64,000 nt of DNA, taken from NCBI RefSeq assembly GCF_010728725.1, contig NZ_AP022606.1, forward strand, positions 186,001 through 250,000, written 5' to 3'. Both the position numbers and the translations under genes were made by a program. This document shows positions 15,757 through 24,996 of the stretch, piece after piece; the first letter of the stretch is position 1; every line of letters begins with the position of its first letter. This DNA comes from Mycobacterium branderi. GTDB taxonomy: Bacteria; Actinomycetota; Actinomycetes; Mycobacteriales; Mycobacteriaceae. The notes beneath the pieces are model-generated. The model searched no databases and had not been told where the DNA came from. It saw only the letters and a program-made list of their open reading frames with translations.

Positions 15757-16122
15757 CTACGGAAGAGGCTCGTAAGGGGGCGGCCCGTCGCGATCGTCGC
15801 ACAGCTCGCTCACTGCGAGGTCGACGATCGTGTTGGCTTGCTGTTCAGTCAGGCCATAGGGTGGATGAAGGGCGGACTGGTATACAGCTTGCTCTACCCA
15901 CCGCGTTGGGGGCTTGCCTTGGGCCCTGAGCGCACACACTTCATAGCCCCATTCCTTGACCTCGTAATCGCCACCGCGGGTACTGATTCCGGCGTCCTTC
16001 AGTTTCTGGAGATAGGACTTACCGTCGGCGTTGGCCGGTGAAATCCCGATAATGCCGAACAGTGCCATCAGTGCGCCCGCCAACGCTACGCTGACAGCCC
16101 ACCCGCTCCTGGTGCGAACCAT
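15757..16122 (-). CDS. Small secreted protein, DUF732-like, last gene of the mce operon
   Basis: 121 residues. It starts at ATG 16122, sharing one base with the stop of the upstream gene (TGATG), which implies translational coupling. A signal peptide MVRTRSGWAVSVALAGALMA ending near ANADG is followed by YLQKLKDAGI, a conserved Cys pair (Cys63, Cys108) and QQANTIVDLAVSELC, the pattern of mycobacterial DUF732 secreted proteins. The function of this family is not known. Its position suggests an accessory role in the Mce transporter. Confidence 0.8.
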   Translation of the reverse strand: MVRTRSGWAVSVALAGALMALFGIIGISPANADGKSYLQKLKDAGISTRGGDYEVKEWGYEVCALRAQGKPPTRWVEQAVYQSALHPPYGLTEQQANTIVDLAVSELCDDRDGPPPYEPLP

Positions 16123-16844
16123 CACCTGTCTCCGACGACTTGCCCGATACCGCCGACGTCGCTGATTTTCCAGCCGTTGGAGGGATCTATCGTCACGCTG
16201 TAGGTGGCCGTAGATTGCAGGTTCTCGGCGGCTTGGACCGTCTTGGTCATAACGCTGACGAACGCATCGACGACGTAGACACCTTTGTCGTGTGACCTCA
16301 CTTTGGCGGCAATGGGTTTCGCCGAGGACGACCACTGCAACGGAAGCAAAATCTGCTCCATGGCGTTCGCGGCATCGGTGAGTTTCTTGCCCAGCTCAGG
16401 CGTCGTTCCCTCGACCAACGCACGTTTCCACGGTGCCAGGTCCTTGTAATCCATGATCGCGGCTCGCACCGCGTAGTCAAGAGCCACTTGCTCGGCATGC
16501 TGGTCCTCGCGTGCCTGCTGTACCTGCACATCGAGTTTGCGGTTCGCACCGATGTACAACCACGTCATCACACCCAATGCCGCGACGAGGCCAACGATGG
16601 CTAGCCCCAGCGACAAACCCCGAACAGATATGGAGATGCGCCGCTCCGTGCGGGTAGTCGCACCTTTCTTGGCGACGTTGGCGTCGCGATCGCCGTGCTC
16701 CTGATTGTCGGTAGCACCGCTGTCCGGATTCACATTGTCGTCGTCGGCATCCGCCGGTGCGGCCTCTGCGATCGACTCGGTGATGTTCATATCCTCACCC
16801 GCTTTCGTGGTGTTCTTGTCGGAGTCTTCAGGGTTCGGGCACAT
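16122..16844 (-). CDS. Mce-associated membrane protein (Mam/Mas type)
   Basis: 240 residues. An acidic N-terminus (about 1-60) precedes a basic stretch and one membrane helix at about 76-98 (LSLGLAIVGLVAALGVMTWL). The extracytoplasmic part has the Mam-type pattern: VALDYAVRAAIMDYKDLAPW, a middle VYVVDAFVSVMTKTVQ, and an end YSVTIDPSNGWKISDVGGI. Members stabilise or assist Mce complexes. The ATG at 16844 lies 17 bases inside mceF; ATG 16790 is an alternative. It is co-transcribed with the mce genes. Confidence 0.87.
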   Translation of the reverse strand: MCPNPEDSDKNTTKAGEDMNITESIAEAAPADADDDNVNPDSGATDNQEHGDRDANVAKKGATTRTERRISISVRGLSLGLAIVGLVAALGVMTWLYIGANRKLDVQVQQAREDQHAEQVALDYAVRAAIMDYKDLAPWKRALVEGTTPELGKKLTDAANAMEQILLPLQWSSSAKPIAAKVRSHDKGVYVVDAFVSVMTKTVQAAENLQSTATYSVTIDPSNGWKISDVGGIGQVVGDR

Positions 16845-17805
16845 CAGCTGCTGGCCTCGGGAGCGTCACGTGCAGCTCGATTGCGCCATCAGGGGGGGTT
16901 GCCGCCAACAGGTTGGACAGAATCTGACTGCTGTCGATGTTGCGGAGGGCGCTCGCTATCGCCTGGACGTTCGGGGTGAGTGGTTCGGTAAGAACTCGCA
17001 AGTCAGCCCCGCGATCGTCCAAAAACTGTTGAATGCGTTGCATGAACTTGCCAAAAATGTAAGTGTCCCCCGGTTGGTCATCGCGTAAGGCAAAGTTCGC
17101 TCCGGCCTGCCACAAAAAGTGAATGAGCGGGCCTAGGGCGTTGACGTCTGGTGCGGCGCGAGCAAGCAAGGAACCGACGAAACCGGCGTGCTCCAGCAGA
17201 CTCTGAAGGTTTTCCAGCGCTTGTCTGCCGCGGCCGTTGAGTCCTGCGGTGGTGTTGTGGAGGACCTGGCTCGCACGCTCCAAGTTGGGGAGGACGGTGT
17301 ACGGATCCGGCAGGCCTGCGTCGGCTTCGTTGACCACCTTCTGAAGCTGACCGGGGTCAAGCTGGTGCAGCGTCCGGCCCACTGCGACTCCCAGTTCCGA
17401 GATCGATCTCGGCGCGACGATCGATTCTGCTGGAATGCGCTGACCGTCAGTGAATGTGGCTCCGCTGGATTTCCGCGGTTCGAGTTCGAGGTAGGACTCG
17501 CCGAGCGCGGACAGGTTCTCCAGCCGAACGACGGTGTCCCGGGGAACTTTGAATTTGTTGTCAAGGAAAAAGTGGATGGTGGCGTGCGAAGTCGACGTCT
17601 CGACGCGCTCGACCTTTCCTACCGGAACTCCACGCAGCAGGACGTTGGAGCCGACGACGAGGTTGCTCACGTCGGCGACGTCCATCACAAGGTTCGTCCG
17701 ATCCTCTGGCGGAGCTACCCGGATGCCCAGGTGCGCAACATAAGCCAGGAAAGCGGTGACCATGACACTGAACACGACGAATACCGCTGCGACTCTCATC
17801 ATCAC
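16828..17805 (-). CDS. mceF: Mce family protein MceF
   Basis: 325 residues. An N-terminal anchor (residues 4-26) precedes the MlaD/MCE domain: LVMDVADVSNLVVGSNVLLR, VPVGKVERV, and LSALGESYLELEPRKSSGAT. A helical region follows (about 130-310). Mce proteins form the hexameric periplasmic channel through which lipids reach the YrbE permeases. The start ATG overlaps the mceE stop by four bases (ATGA). The letter is given by position, sixth and last of the Mce genes. The lipid substrate is not known. Confidence 0.9.
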   Translation of the reverse strand: MMMRVAAVFVVFSVMVTAFLAYVAHLGIRVAPPEDRTNLVMDVADVSNLVVGSNVLLRGVPVGKVERVETSTSHATIHFFLDNKFKVPRDTVVRLENLSALGESYLELEPRKSSGATFTDGQRIPAESIVAPRSISELGVAVGRTLHQLDPGQLQKVVNEADAGLPDPYTVLPNLERASQVLHNTTAGLNGRGRQALENLQSLLEHAGFVGSLLARAAPDVNALGPLIHFLWQAGANFALRDDQPGDTYIFGKFMQRIQQFLDDRGADLRVLTEPLTPNVQAIASALRNIDSSQILSNLLAATPPDGAIELHVTLPRPAADVPEP

Positions 17806-18806
17806 GGGACGGCTCCTAGCATCCGCAGCACCTGTTCCACGTTGCCCGACAGCTCGCGCCCGTCGGGGCCGACGATCGAGGTGATGTTTATCGCCGGATT
17901 CTTTTGTTGCGGAAGGAAATAGTCCAAGATGAATCTCCGCCAGCGTGGGTACTCGGCCTCCACAGCCTGCTTCGACCCTTGCACCGCTGTCATGGCATCA
18001 GCAAGGGATGAGAACGCCGGAACCATGTAGTATCCGCTGCTGTAGATCGTCCCGACCGACGGCAGCAAGTTGCCGATCTCGCGAGAAACAACCGTGGATC
18101 GCTGGAATCCCCGTACACCCTGCGGGGTGAACCAGAAGCTCAGTTGTGGCGCCCATCGGGCCGACGCATTCGACGTTTGTTCCAGCCCGGTGAGCATGTC
18201 GTCGACGGTGCCGACATTGTCGGATAGTTGGTTGAGGTCAGTCGTTACCTGCGATACCACTCTGCGCACTTCATCTTGCGGAGGAGTAATCCGGTTGAGC
18301 CGGACGAGCGTGTTCTGCCCACGCTGTATCGACCCACTGCCGATGAAGTTCGCCAAATTGGCAATGGTGTCCTCCAGCTGAGGTGGAGAGATTGTCTGTC
18401 GCAAGGGAATTCGTTCTCCGGCAGCTAGTGGCCGGGTTGGTGCTGCACCCCCGACCGGAGGCTCCAAGGCCAGGTATATGTCGCCGAGGACCGTGGCCTG
18501 TTGAAGCACCGCAGACGTGTTGGACGGAACCTCGACTCCTTCTTGGATGCGTGCCGTCACATCCACATGGGTGCCGGCTACAGCGACCTTGCTCACCTCT
18601 CCCACGGTTGTACCGTCCATGACCACTTTCGCCCTGTCTGGCAAATTGAGCACGTTGGCGAACTCGGCGACGATGTCATAGCCATCGCCATATGTGTGGC
18701 CCGGCACCGGTAGCGCATCGACAGAAAGGGCATCCAGCGACGAGCACCCGGTGGCGCCCAGGCCGCAGACCATCGCCCAGATCACCGCTTGGAGTCGAAG
18801 TCTCAT
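17802..18806 (-). CDS. mceE: Mce family lipoprotein MceE
   Basis: 334 residues. The signal sequence ends in a lipobox, GLGATGC, with Cys21 as the lipidation site, as in LprK-type MceE proteins. The MCE domain follows (YDIVAEFANVLNLPDRAKVV, GTTVGEVSKV, LGDIYLALEPP), then a long helical part with TDLNQLSDNVGTVDDMLTGL. It is one of the six subunits of the channel and should be anchored in the outer leaflet of the inner membrane. It overlaps its neighbours by four bases on each side. Confidence 0.9.
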   Translation of the reverse strand: MRLRLQAVIWAMVCGLGATGCSSLDALSVDALPVPGHTYGDGYDIVAEFANVLNLPDRAKVVMDGTTVGEVSKVAVAGTHVDVTARIQEGVEVPSNTSAVLQQATVLGDIYLALEPPVGGAAPTRPLAAGERIPLRQTISPPQLEDTIANLANFIGSGSIQRGQNTLVRLNRITPPQDEVRRVVSQVTTDLNQLSDNVGTVDDMLTGLEQTSNASARWAPQLSFWFTPQGVRGFQRSTVVSREIGNLLPSVGTIYSSGYYMVPAFSSLADAMTAVQGSKQAVEAEYPRWRRFILDYFLPQQKNPAINITSIVGPDGRELSGNVEQVLRMLGAVP

Positions 18807-19930
18807 CGCCGCTGAGCCTCCGTGAGTACGTATTGCAACAGTGCGACATCGACCGCGTAGGGTCGGCCGCCGACGTCTGCGCAGCTACCAGGAGCTGAGG
18901 CGTTCATGACGCCGCATGCCAGCAGACCGTTCGGTGTCGGTATCCGGTACAGCGGCGGACGCCAGGTAAGCACACTGAACGAGTGGTTGTTGAGGTGTTT
19001 CGCGATGCCTCCGGCGACCGCTCCCGGTGGCTCACCGTTGGCGCCGCTGATCATCCGCGGCACAAAATTGAGCATGTTGGCGAGGCCCTTGTAGTGCGGG
19101 CTGAAGATCCGCATTAACTCGCCCGTCTCATCCAGGGCATTCTGCAACTCGGGTCCTAGTTCCAGCTCGATGTCCTTGACGGCGGCCAAGAGGTCGGCAA
19201 CGGGCGCGTCAAATTCCCCGGCGCCGTGCAGAGACTTCACCAAGTTAGGCGCTATCACCGGCAGGTCGATGATTTCTTGCTTGAGAGGCGCACGATTGGC
19301 GCGCAGCATCGATGTCAGTTCGGCGATGTTGCGGGTGATTTCGCCCATTTGGGAAATCGCCTGGTCTGGGTTGTCCAGTAGCCGCGACGACCGAACCAGC
19401 AATTGATTAGCGCGATCTCCCTGGCCCGCCATCGCTTCGTCGATGCCGCGCAACGCATCGGCGATATTCGTCGAGCCTTCCGGGTTGACAGTGTTCACGA
19501 AGTCGGTCGCCGAACCGATGATCCTCGAGATGCTTAGCGGGGTAGCATTCTGATTCAGTGGAACGCACTCGCCGGGCTTGAGTTTCGGACCACCTGTGTA
19601 GTTCCCTACGAGTTCGAGCGCGCGGTCTGCCAAAATGGAGGGCGATCGGGTAACCGCCCGCACTCCTGTCGGCACAGGTCGTCTCCCGTCAAGCGAGAAC
19701 ACGACCTTGACCTCTGTATCGCGCGGCTCGATCTTGCGGATCTCGCCGATCGGATATCCCATCTGCGTGACGTGGTTGCCCACATACAACCCCACGCTGT
19801 CGGGCAAGATCGCGCAGTACTCATGCGCTGCCGAACCTGAGGCAGTCGCACATGAGGTGGCGCCGAGGACGGATGAAATCACCGCAGCCACACCAATGAA
19901 CCGACGGTTGCTAAGGCCCAGAGGCCACAT
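18803..19930 (-). CDS. mceD: Mce family protein MceD with a lipobox-like signal
   Basis: 375 residues from ATG 19930, whose A is shared with the mceC stop (TGATG). The signal region MWPLGLSNRRFIGVAAVISS is followed by VLGATSC with Cys27, which resembles a lipobox. MCE-domain features are VGLYVGNHVTQMGYPIGEIR and ILADRALELVGNY. The C-terminal part is unusual for the set in having Cys residues (GECVPL, LLACGVMN, GSCADVGG). If Cys27 is lipidated, this operon makes two lipoprotein subunits, since mceE also has a lipobox. Family confidence is high; lipidation is uncertain. Confidence 0.88.
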   Translation of the reverse strand: MWPLGLSNRRFIGVAAVISSVLGATSCATASGSAAHEYCAILPDSVGLYVGNHVTQMGYPIGEIRKIEPRDTEVKVVFSLDGRRPVPTGVRAVTRSPSILADRALELVGNYTGGPKLKPGECVPLNQNATPLSISRIIGSATDFVNTVNPEGSTNIADALRGIDEAMAGQGDRANQLLVRSSRLLDNPDQAISQMGEITRNIAELTSMLRANRAPLKQEIIDLPVIAPNLVKSLHGAGEFDAPVADLLAAVKDIELELGPELQNALDETGELMRIFSPHYKGLANMLNFVPRMISGANGEPPGAVAGGIAKHLNNHSFSVLTWRPPLYRIPTPNGLLACGVMNASAPGSCADVGGRPYAVDVALLQYVLTEAQRR

Positions 19931-20907
19931 CAGCAGCGCCTCCCCTCGATCGGAAAACATAGGTCTGTCGCGAGGAGTTCTTGCGGCGTTCCGGCATTTT
20001 GCCAATCCAGAGTCGTTTGCAATCGCCCCCGGATGCGGCGTAGCACGCGCACGACAACACCGTTGCGGTCGGCGATCGTTTGGATCTCGCCCAGTATCCC
20101 GCGGACCCTGTTGAGGAAGTCTTGCCGGTGTTCGAAGTAGAACGGGATGATGGGGTAGATCTTGTCCACGATCTTGCCTAGGCCGGCGAGCGATGAGGCA
20201 AACCCGTCGCCGTAAAGAACAAGCGTCTCTTCGAGTATGGCGATGCGGGAGATCAGGTATTCGAGCAGTTCCCGGTTGCCGTTCATCGTCTGGAGGTACT
20301 CATTGGACATTTCGAGGATGCTGGTCAGTTGGCCGCGCTGGCGTTCCAGGACCTCGCTGGTACTGTTGCCGGCGTCGAGAACCTTGGCGAGGATTTCGGA
20401 GTTGCTTCCGGTCAGGCCCTGCTGAATCTGGTTGAGCGATTCGTTGATCGGCCGGGGCGCGACCTGGTCGGTAATCTTTGTCGCGTCCGAAAGGGTCCGA
20501 ATCAAGCTGTACGGCATGGTAACTCGGTCAATCGGGATTGGGCGCCTACCCAAAGGCCGATCACCAAGCGGCACAAGCGTAACGAAATACCCGCCGACGA
20601 CTGTGAGCATCCGGACTTCGACCTGCGTCTGGTCGCCTACGAACACGTCGTCTTTCACGGAAAGCTGGACCCGGGCGTGCTGGGATTCCAGTGAAATGTG
20701 CTTGACCTCACCGACGTCGATGCCGGCGACACGCACGGAATCACCAGGTTTCACCGAGGCCACATCGTCGGTGTAAAAGGTCACGAGCTGACGGTGCGGT
20801 GGTGAGATGTATAGCTCGGCAACGACCAAAGCGACGATCGTCGTCAGGCAGATGGTTACGACGCCCCAGAACAATGGGCTACGCAAAGACCTTGTCACTG
20901 ACGGCAT
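19930..20907 (-). CDS. mceC: Mce family protein MceC
   Basis: 325 residues from ATG 20907, chosen because GGAAGG precedes it and the membrane anchor begins at once (SPLFWGVVTICLTTIVALVV). The MCE domain runs through VTFYTDDVASVKPGDSVRVA, GIDVGEVKHISLE and LTVVGGYFVTLVPLG, followed by helices containing SNSEILAKVLDAGNSTSEVL. It overlaps mceB by 13 bases. It is a channel subunit; the substrate is unknown. Confidence 0.9.
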   Translation of the reverse strand: MPSVTRSLRSPLFWGVVTICLTTIVALVVAELYISPPHRQLVTFYTDDVASVKPGDSVRVAGIDVGEVKHISLESQHARVQLSVKDDVFVGDQTQVEVRMLTVVGGYFVTLVPLGDRPLGRRPIPIDRVTMPYSLIRTLSDATKITDQVAPRPINESLNQIQQGLTGSNSEILAKVLDAGNSTSEVLERQRGQLTSILEMSNEYLQTMNGNRELLEYLISRIAILEETLVLYGDGFASSLAGLGKIVDKIYPIIPFYFEHRQDFLNRVRGILGEIQTIADRNGVVVRVLRRIRGRLQTTLDWQNAGTPQELLATDLCFPIEGRRC

Positions 20908-21926
20908 ATGACCACCTTCCGTCCATTGAGGAGCACATCCATAGGAAGGGGTAGTACGGCCGGGCCTTTGGAACACGGGACGGGGGTGCCTGCAGCTGTT
21001 GGCTCCGGGATGTTCTCCCACACCACCGGTATGCGCTTGATGCCGTCGATTTCGTTGTAGACGTTGGTGAACGCTTTGTCGAGCGCTTTCGCCGGGTCCC
21101 AACCAGGCTTGTAGTTCGGCGCCGTCCACTCCCCCGAGTTGAGTCCTAAAGCGTCGAGGAGGCGAGCCACCTGACCCGTGAACTCTGGGCCGTAGACCTG
21201 CGACTTACGGAACTCGTCGAGAACTGTCATAGCCGCATCGACATTGATCCTGACCTGGTCCAAAATCGTTGGCAGCGCATCGGATTTGCCACGTACACCT
21301 TCGGCGACCCGCTGCAGATTGCGCATGAGCGTCGCGATCACCGCCTCGCGGTCGGAGACCAGTGCCGTCAGTCTCTTGATGCTCGCGAGCATCGGGCCGA
21401 GGCCATTGCCGTCGCCCGCCAGGAAGGTGGCGACATTTTCGGTGAAGGTGTTGATTTCGCTGGGGTCTAGGGTGGCCAGGACCGGCTGAAGTCCGTTGAA
21501 CAGCTTGGTGATGTCGAAGGAGGGTATCGTCATCGATGTTGGAATGCTGGCCATTTCATCTGACACCGCACCCTCGGCGGGGTCGATCACGTCGATGTAG
21601 CGCAATCCGGTGAGAGCCTGAAATTTCACCGCCAAGCGACTCGTGGGCACGATGCTGTAGCGGCGCTGCATGGTGAACTGAACCCTCGAGAGGGTGCGTC
21701 CGTTGGACCTGTTGAGGGCGAGCGACTGCACTTTGCCGACTCTGACACCGCGAACCCGCACGTCCGCCCCTTCGTGCAGACCCGACACATCGGTGAACTC
21801 TGCGGTGAAGCTACGGGTCTCGCCCGCGACGGGTTGCCTGATCTCATTCGAGATGAGGATCAACAGCATCCCGCTGACCACGATCGCGAGACCGAACTTC
21901 CACACCGCCCCAAAGTGTTTCATCAT
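20895..21926 (-). CDS. mceB: Mce family protein MceB
   Basis: 343 residues. An N-terminal anchor (about 8-26, FGLAIVVSGMLLILIS) is followed by the MCE domain: RSFTAEFTDVSGLHEGADVR, GVRVGKVQSL, and FQALTGLRYIDVIDPA. A helical segment with NTFTENVATFLAGDGNGLGP comes next; the C-terminus has a Cys pair (VPCSKGP, VVICRQ). The start overlaps the mceA stop by four bases (ATGA). Confidence 0.9.
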   Translation of the reverse strand: MMKHFGAVWKFGLAIVVSGMLLILISNEIRQPVAGETRSFTAEFTDVSGLHEGADVRVRGVRVGKVQSLALNRSNGRTLSRVQFTMQRRYSIVPTSRLAVKFQALTGLRYIDVIDPAEGAVSDEMASIPTSMTIPSFDITKLFNGLQPVLATLDPSEINTFTENVATFLAGDGNGLGPMLASIKRLTALVSDREAVIATLMRNLQRVAEGVRGKSDALPTILDQVRINVDAAMTVLDEFRKSQVYGPEFTGQVARLLDALGLNSGEWTAPNYKPGWDPAKALDKAFTNVYNEIDGIKRIPVVWENIPEPTAAGTPVPCSKGPAVLPLPMDVLLNGRKVVICRQ

Positions 21927-23071
21927 TCGGCCCCTCCCAGTACCAGGCTGAGTGGCGCCGCCACCCCGGGCAGCTCATCCAGAACGATCCGCACCTGTAG
22001 TGCCCGTTGGTCTCCGGAGCCCGCATACATGCGTTCCAGCCGGGAGCGCAGTTCGCCTAGCTTCTCCGCAATATCTGTCGGTTGCAAAAGTCGTGGTACG
22101 ACGTCGGCCATGATCCGGGTCTGGTCAAGCAATGGGAACAGGTCGTAGGTGTGCGACTTCTCCAGGTCGCCGATCTTGGAGAAGAGGTCGAGTCGGGCGG
22201 CATTGAAATACTCTCGATACCGCCCAAACGCGAACTTGTCCGGATTGGTGGCCAAAAGGTGGCTTGCCTCCTCGTAGTTCTTCAATTGTTCGGGGGTGTA
22301 GTAGCGGAGGTACGGATTGTTCGCGCGATCCTTGGCCGGGTCGAAATCCAAACCGGTGGAAGCGTTCATGAGGTAGTTGTTTCCGACATTGAGCGTCGCG
22401 TCAAGGAAGGAGGGCAGACCCACACTGATCGCGGCCGTATTCCGCAAAAGCTGCTCGGTACTCACCGTCTGGACGTCCGTAACGGTTGTTGAAACGAGAA
22501 TCATTGTTTCGAATAGTGGATTGAGCGCATCGGTGTAGCGGGTAGCACGGTCGATGACACTGATCAGCTGCGGCGTGACGACTTGGTGCGACAGCTCACC
22601 AAGGCGATACAGCAGCGTTTGGAGGGTGAAGTTTCCCGCCGGCATGACACTGATCGAGGCGCCGCTGCGCAGGATCTGCCCGCGGTCTGTGGGAATCAAA
22701 TTGACGCCAGTTACGCCGAAGTAGTTGGCGGGACGGAAGTCGATGCCGACGGCGTCCGTCAATCCCTTGGTGGGGCCATTTTGCAACTCAACGTCCATGC
22801 GGACGCGATTGCCGGCAAGTTTGGCGATGTTCTTGACCTCACCCACCTTGACGCCGTGCAAGATGACCGCGGTGCCATCGACGACGCCCTGCCCGACGTA
22901 GGGCGTTTCGATGGCAACCGAAATGGTGTTCTTGGCCGGCTGCCCAGCCGGGTTGATCGCGGTGTGGTACAGCAGCAGAGTTCCTGCGACGACGAGAACG
23001 AACCCGGCACCGATCCAAGTCAGAATGCGCTCGTGTCGTTGTTCGTTGACCCGAAGTAGCGTCGTCGTCAT
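21923..23071 (-). CDS. mceA: Mce family protein MceA
   Basis: 382 residues from ATG 23071, with AGAGG eight bases upstream; the frame is open to 23119. The anchor ILTWIGAGFVLVVAGTLLLY is followed by ISVAIETPYVGQGVVDGTAV, HGVKVGEVKNIAKL and FGVTGVNLIPTDRGQIL, the MCE domain. The long C-terminal half is helical. It begins 11 bp after the stop of the second permease. First of the six Mce subunits by position. Confidence 0.9.
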   Translation of the reverse strand: MTTTLLRVNEQRHERILTWIGAGFVLVVAGTLLLYHTAINPAGQPAKNTISVAIETPYVGQGVVDGTAVILHGVKVGEVKNIAKLAGNRVRMDVELQNGPTKGLTDAVGIDFRPANYFGVTGVNLIPTDRGQILRSGASISVMPAGNFTLQTLLYRLGELSHQVVTPQLISVIDRATRYTDALNPLFETMILVSTTVTDVQTVSTEQLLRNTAAISVGLPSFLDATLNVGNNYLMNASTGLDFDPAKDRANNPYLRYYTPEQLKNYEEASHLLATNPDKFAFGRYREYFNAARLDLFSKIGDLEKSHTYDLFPLLDQTRIMADVVPRLLQPTDIAEKLGELRSRLERMYAGSGDQRALQVRIVLDELPGVAAPLSLVLGGAE

Positions 23072-23082
23072 GATCGAAACCT

Positions 23083-23952
23083 CTACCCGGTGAACACAAA
23101 TGTTGGCTTGAGGCCCCAAAAGGCCACCGTGAGGACAAAGTCCAGCACCATGATGGCAACCAGGCTCGCACGTACCGCGCGCCCCGAGGCCACACCCACA
23201 CCGACCGGTCCACCAGACGCGAAATAGCCGTAGTAGCAGTGGATTATCGTCACCGCAGCACAGAAGGCCGCCGCCTTCAACGTGGAATACATGAGGTCGG
23301 TCGGTGACAGGAATTGAACGAAATAGTGCTTGTAGGTTCCAGCGGGCGACCCGTAAATCGCGGTAATCATGCCGTTGGAGATAAAGAAACTCACCAGCAG
23401 CGTCAGCGCGTATCCGGGTATCACAATGAGCAGGGCGCCGATGAAACGCGTCCCCACCACGTACGGAATAGGTCTCAAACCTATCGCGTCGACGGCGTCG
23501 ATCTCCTCGGCGATGCGCATCGCACCGATCTCGGCGGTCATGCGGCAGCCAGCCTGCGCGGCGAAAGCAATCCCGGCGACCAAGGGCGACATCTCCCGGA
23601 CGTTGGCCAGACCGCCCACAATTCCTGAAAGCGCACCAAATCCCAAGATGTTCAACGTCGCCCAGGCCTCAATCGCGATCGACGCGCCGATCGCCATGCC
23701 AAGGATGGTCAGGACACTTACCACTCCCCCATCGACAACGAGAGACCCTCGGCCAAAGGCCAGGCTGATCATCCGAGCCAGAGTCTCTTTGCGGTAACGC
23801 TTGACGGTCACCGGCAGCAGGTAGATGACCTGACCGACGAAGAGAAGAGCTCCGCCCATCGTGTGCAGGGGCGCCTGAAGAACCTGCACGAATCGCTTGA
23901 TGAACGGAAACTGGTCGAAGTATCGCGATGGCGCCGCTGCGTTGGTGATCAC
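23083..23952 (-). CDS. yrbEB: YrbEB-type ABC transporter permease (MlaE family)
   Basis: 289 residues from GTG 23952, sharing one base with the yrbEA stop (TAGTG). Five to six membrane helices; the motif AEEIDAVDAIGLRPIPYVVG is the conserved cytoplasmic E-E-x-D-A-x3-G loop that contacts the ATPase in MlaE/YrbE permeases. With YrbEA it forms the inner-membrane part of the lipid importer. The partner ATPase (MceG) is not in the window and must be encoded elsewhere, as is usual in mycobacteria. Confidence 0.93.
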   Translation of the reverse strand: MITNAAAPSRYFDQFPFIKRFVQVLQAPLHTMGGALLFVGQVIYLLPVTVKRYRKETLARMISLAFGRGSLVVDGGVVSVLTILGMAIGASIAIEAWATLNILGFGALSGIVGGLANVREMSPLVAGIAFAAQAGCRMTAEIGAMRIAEEIDAVDAIGLRPIPYVVGTRFIGALLIVIPGYALTLLVSFFISNGMITAIYGSPAGTYKHYFVQFLSPTDLMYSTLKAAAFCAAVTIIHCYYGYFASGGPVGVGVASGRAVRASLVAIMVLDFVLTVAFWGLKPTFVFTG

Positions 23953-24917
23953 TAGGCCACCGCCATGGGGAAGAACATGGCCTGCACCTGCGTGATCACC
24001 AGATTCGCCAGGACGATCCCAACCACGTTCACAACGACCGCTGCATTCACCGCGTCGGCCACACCTCGCGGTCCGCCCTTGGCCTCAACACCTTTCAGCG
24101 ACGACACGATTCCCACGATCGCTGCGAACACGACCGCTTTAGCGATGGCGAACCAGACGTCGACCATCTTGGCGAACGCACCGAACGACGCCCAGAAGCT
24201 CCCACTCGTCACATCGCTGACCGTGATCGCAAGCATGAACGACGCGATCACCGCTGAGGCAAGAATGACGGCCATCAGTACGGGAGCGAGGACAATCAAC
24301 GCGACAAACCGCGGCACAACCAAAAACCGAACTGGGTCAACTCCCATCACGCGCAACGCGTCGAGTTCTTCACGAATCGCCCGTGCACCCAGGTCCGATG
24401 CGATCGCCGACGCCGCGGCACCGCCCATCAGCAAGCCTGCCGTAAGTGGCGCCCCCTGACGGACGACCCCGACCCCGCTCGACGCCCCCACGATCGACGC
24501 TGCCCCGACCTGGTTGATCAAACCCGACGTCTGGACAGCCACCATCCCGCCGAAAGGAACGGCCATTAGAAGTGCCGGCAGCGCGGTGACCTTATACAAA
24601 AACCAACATTGGTGAATGATTTCGCCTACGGGCAACCGCAGCGATATTGCGTCCTGGACGATGTAGCGGACCACCGCCGCCACCATCAGGACCGCACGGC
24701 CGGTGGTTGCAGCACTGTCCACTGGTGCCCTCGTCAAGCGCGGCAATGCCACGCGTGGGCGACCGGACGTCGGAGTCGCCGTCAGTGCCGTCACGTCGCT
24801 TCGCCCGCGACCGTCGCCGGCTGTGAGGTGAAGTTCACCAGTGCTGGTGGCTATCATCTGTTTGCTGGCTCGTTCCCTGTCATCTGGCGGTCGGGATAAA
24901 GCGACCGGTGCATACAC
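23952..24917 (-). CDS. yrbEA: YrbEA-type ABC transporter permease (MlaE family)
   Basis: 321 residues if GTG 24917 is the start; ATG 24857 would give 301, and neither has a clear ribosome-binding site. About 70 low-complexity N-terminal residues precede the membrane domain, longer than usual. REELDALRVMGVDPVRFLVV is the conserved permease loop, and RQGAPLTAGLLMGGAAASAI the typical preceding helix. First gene of the ten-gene mce transcript. The predicted start of transcription is near 24959. Confidence 0.9.
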   Translation of the reverse strand: MYAPVALSRPPDDRERASKQMIATSTGELHLTAGDGRGRSDVTALTATPTSGRPRVALPRLTRAPVDSAATTGRAVLMVAAVVRYIVQDAISLRLPVGEIIHQCWFLYKVTALPALLMAVPFGGMVAVQTSGLINQVGAASIVGASSGVGVVRQGAPLTAGLLMGGAAASAIASDLGARAIREELDALRVMGVDPVRFLVVPRFVALIVLAPVLMAVILASAVIASFMLAITVSDVTSGSFWASFGAFAKMVDVWFAIAKAVVFAAIVGIVSSLKGVEAKGGPRGVADAVNAAVVVNVVGIVLANLVITQVQAMFFPMAVA

Positions 24918-24965
24918 CCGTGGTAAACGCGGGCGAGTGTGACGACCCTCTCAGTCGTTCGCAGC

Positions 24966-24990
24966 ATCTTACCGCACTGCTTTGTCAGAT
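24966..24990 (-). promoter_or_regulatory. Motif 2-like operator over the mce promoter
   Basis: Read on the minus strand it is ATCTGACA-N9-GGTAAGAT: one perfect arm, six of eight bases in the other, and a spacer one base longer than in the other copies. It covers the spacer and the -10 (TAAGAT) of the mce promoter. Confidence 0.5.
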
Positions 24991-24996
24991 TGTCAA
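24966..24996 (-). promoter_or_regulatory. Predicted promoter of the mce operon
   Basis: On the minus strand TTGACA (24991-24996) is a perfect -35, followed after 19 bp by TAAGAT (24966-24971), a good -10 of the TAnnnT type. Transcription would start near 24959, leaving a leader of about 40 to 100 bases depending on the yrbEA start. Confidence 0.55.
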
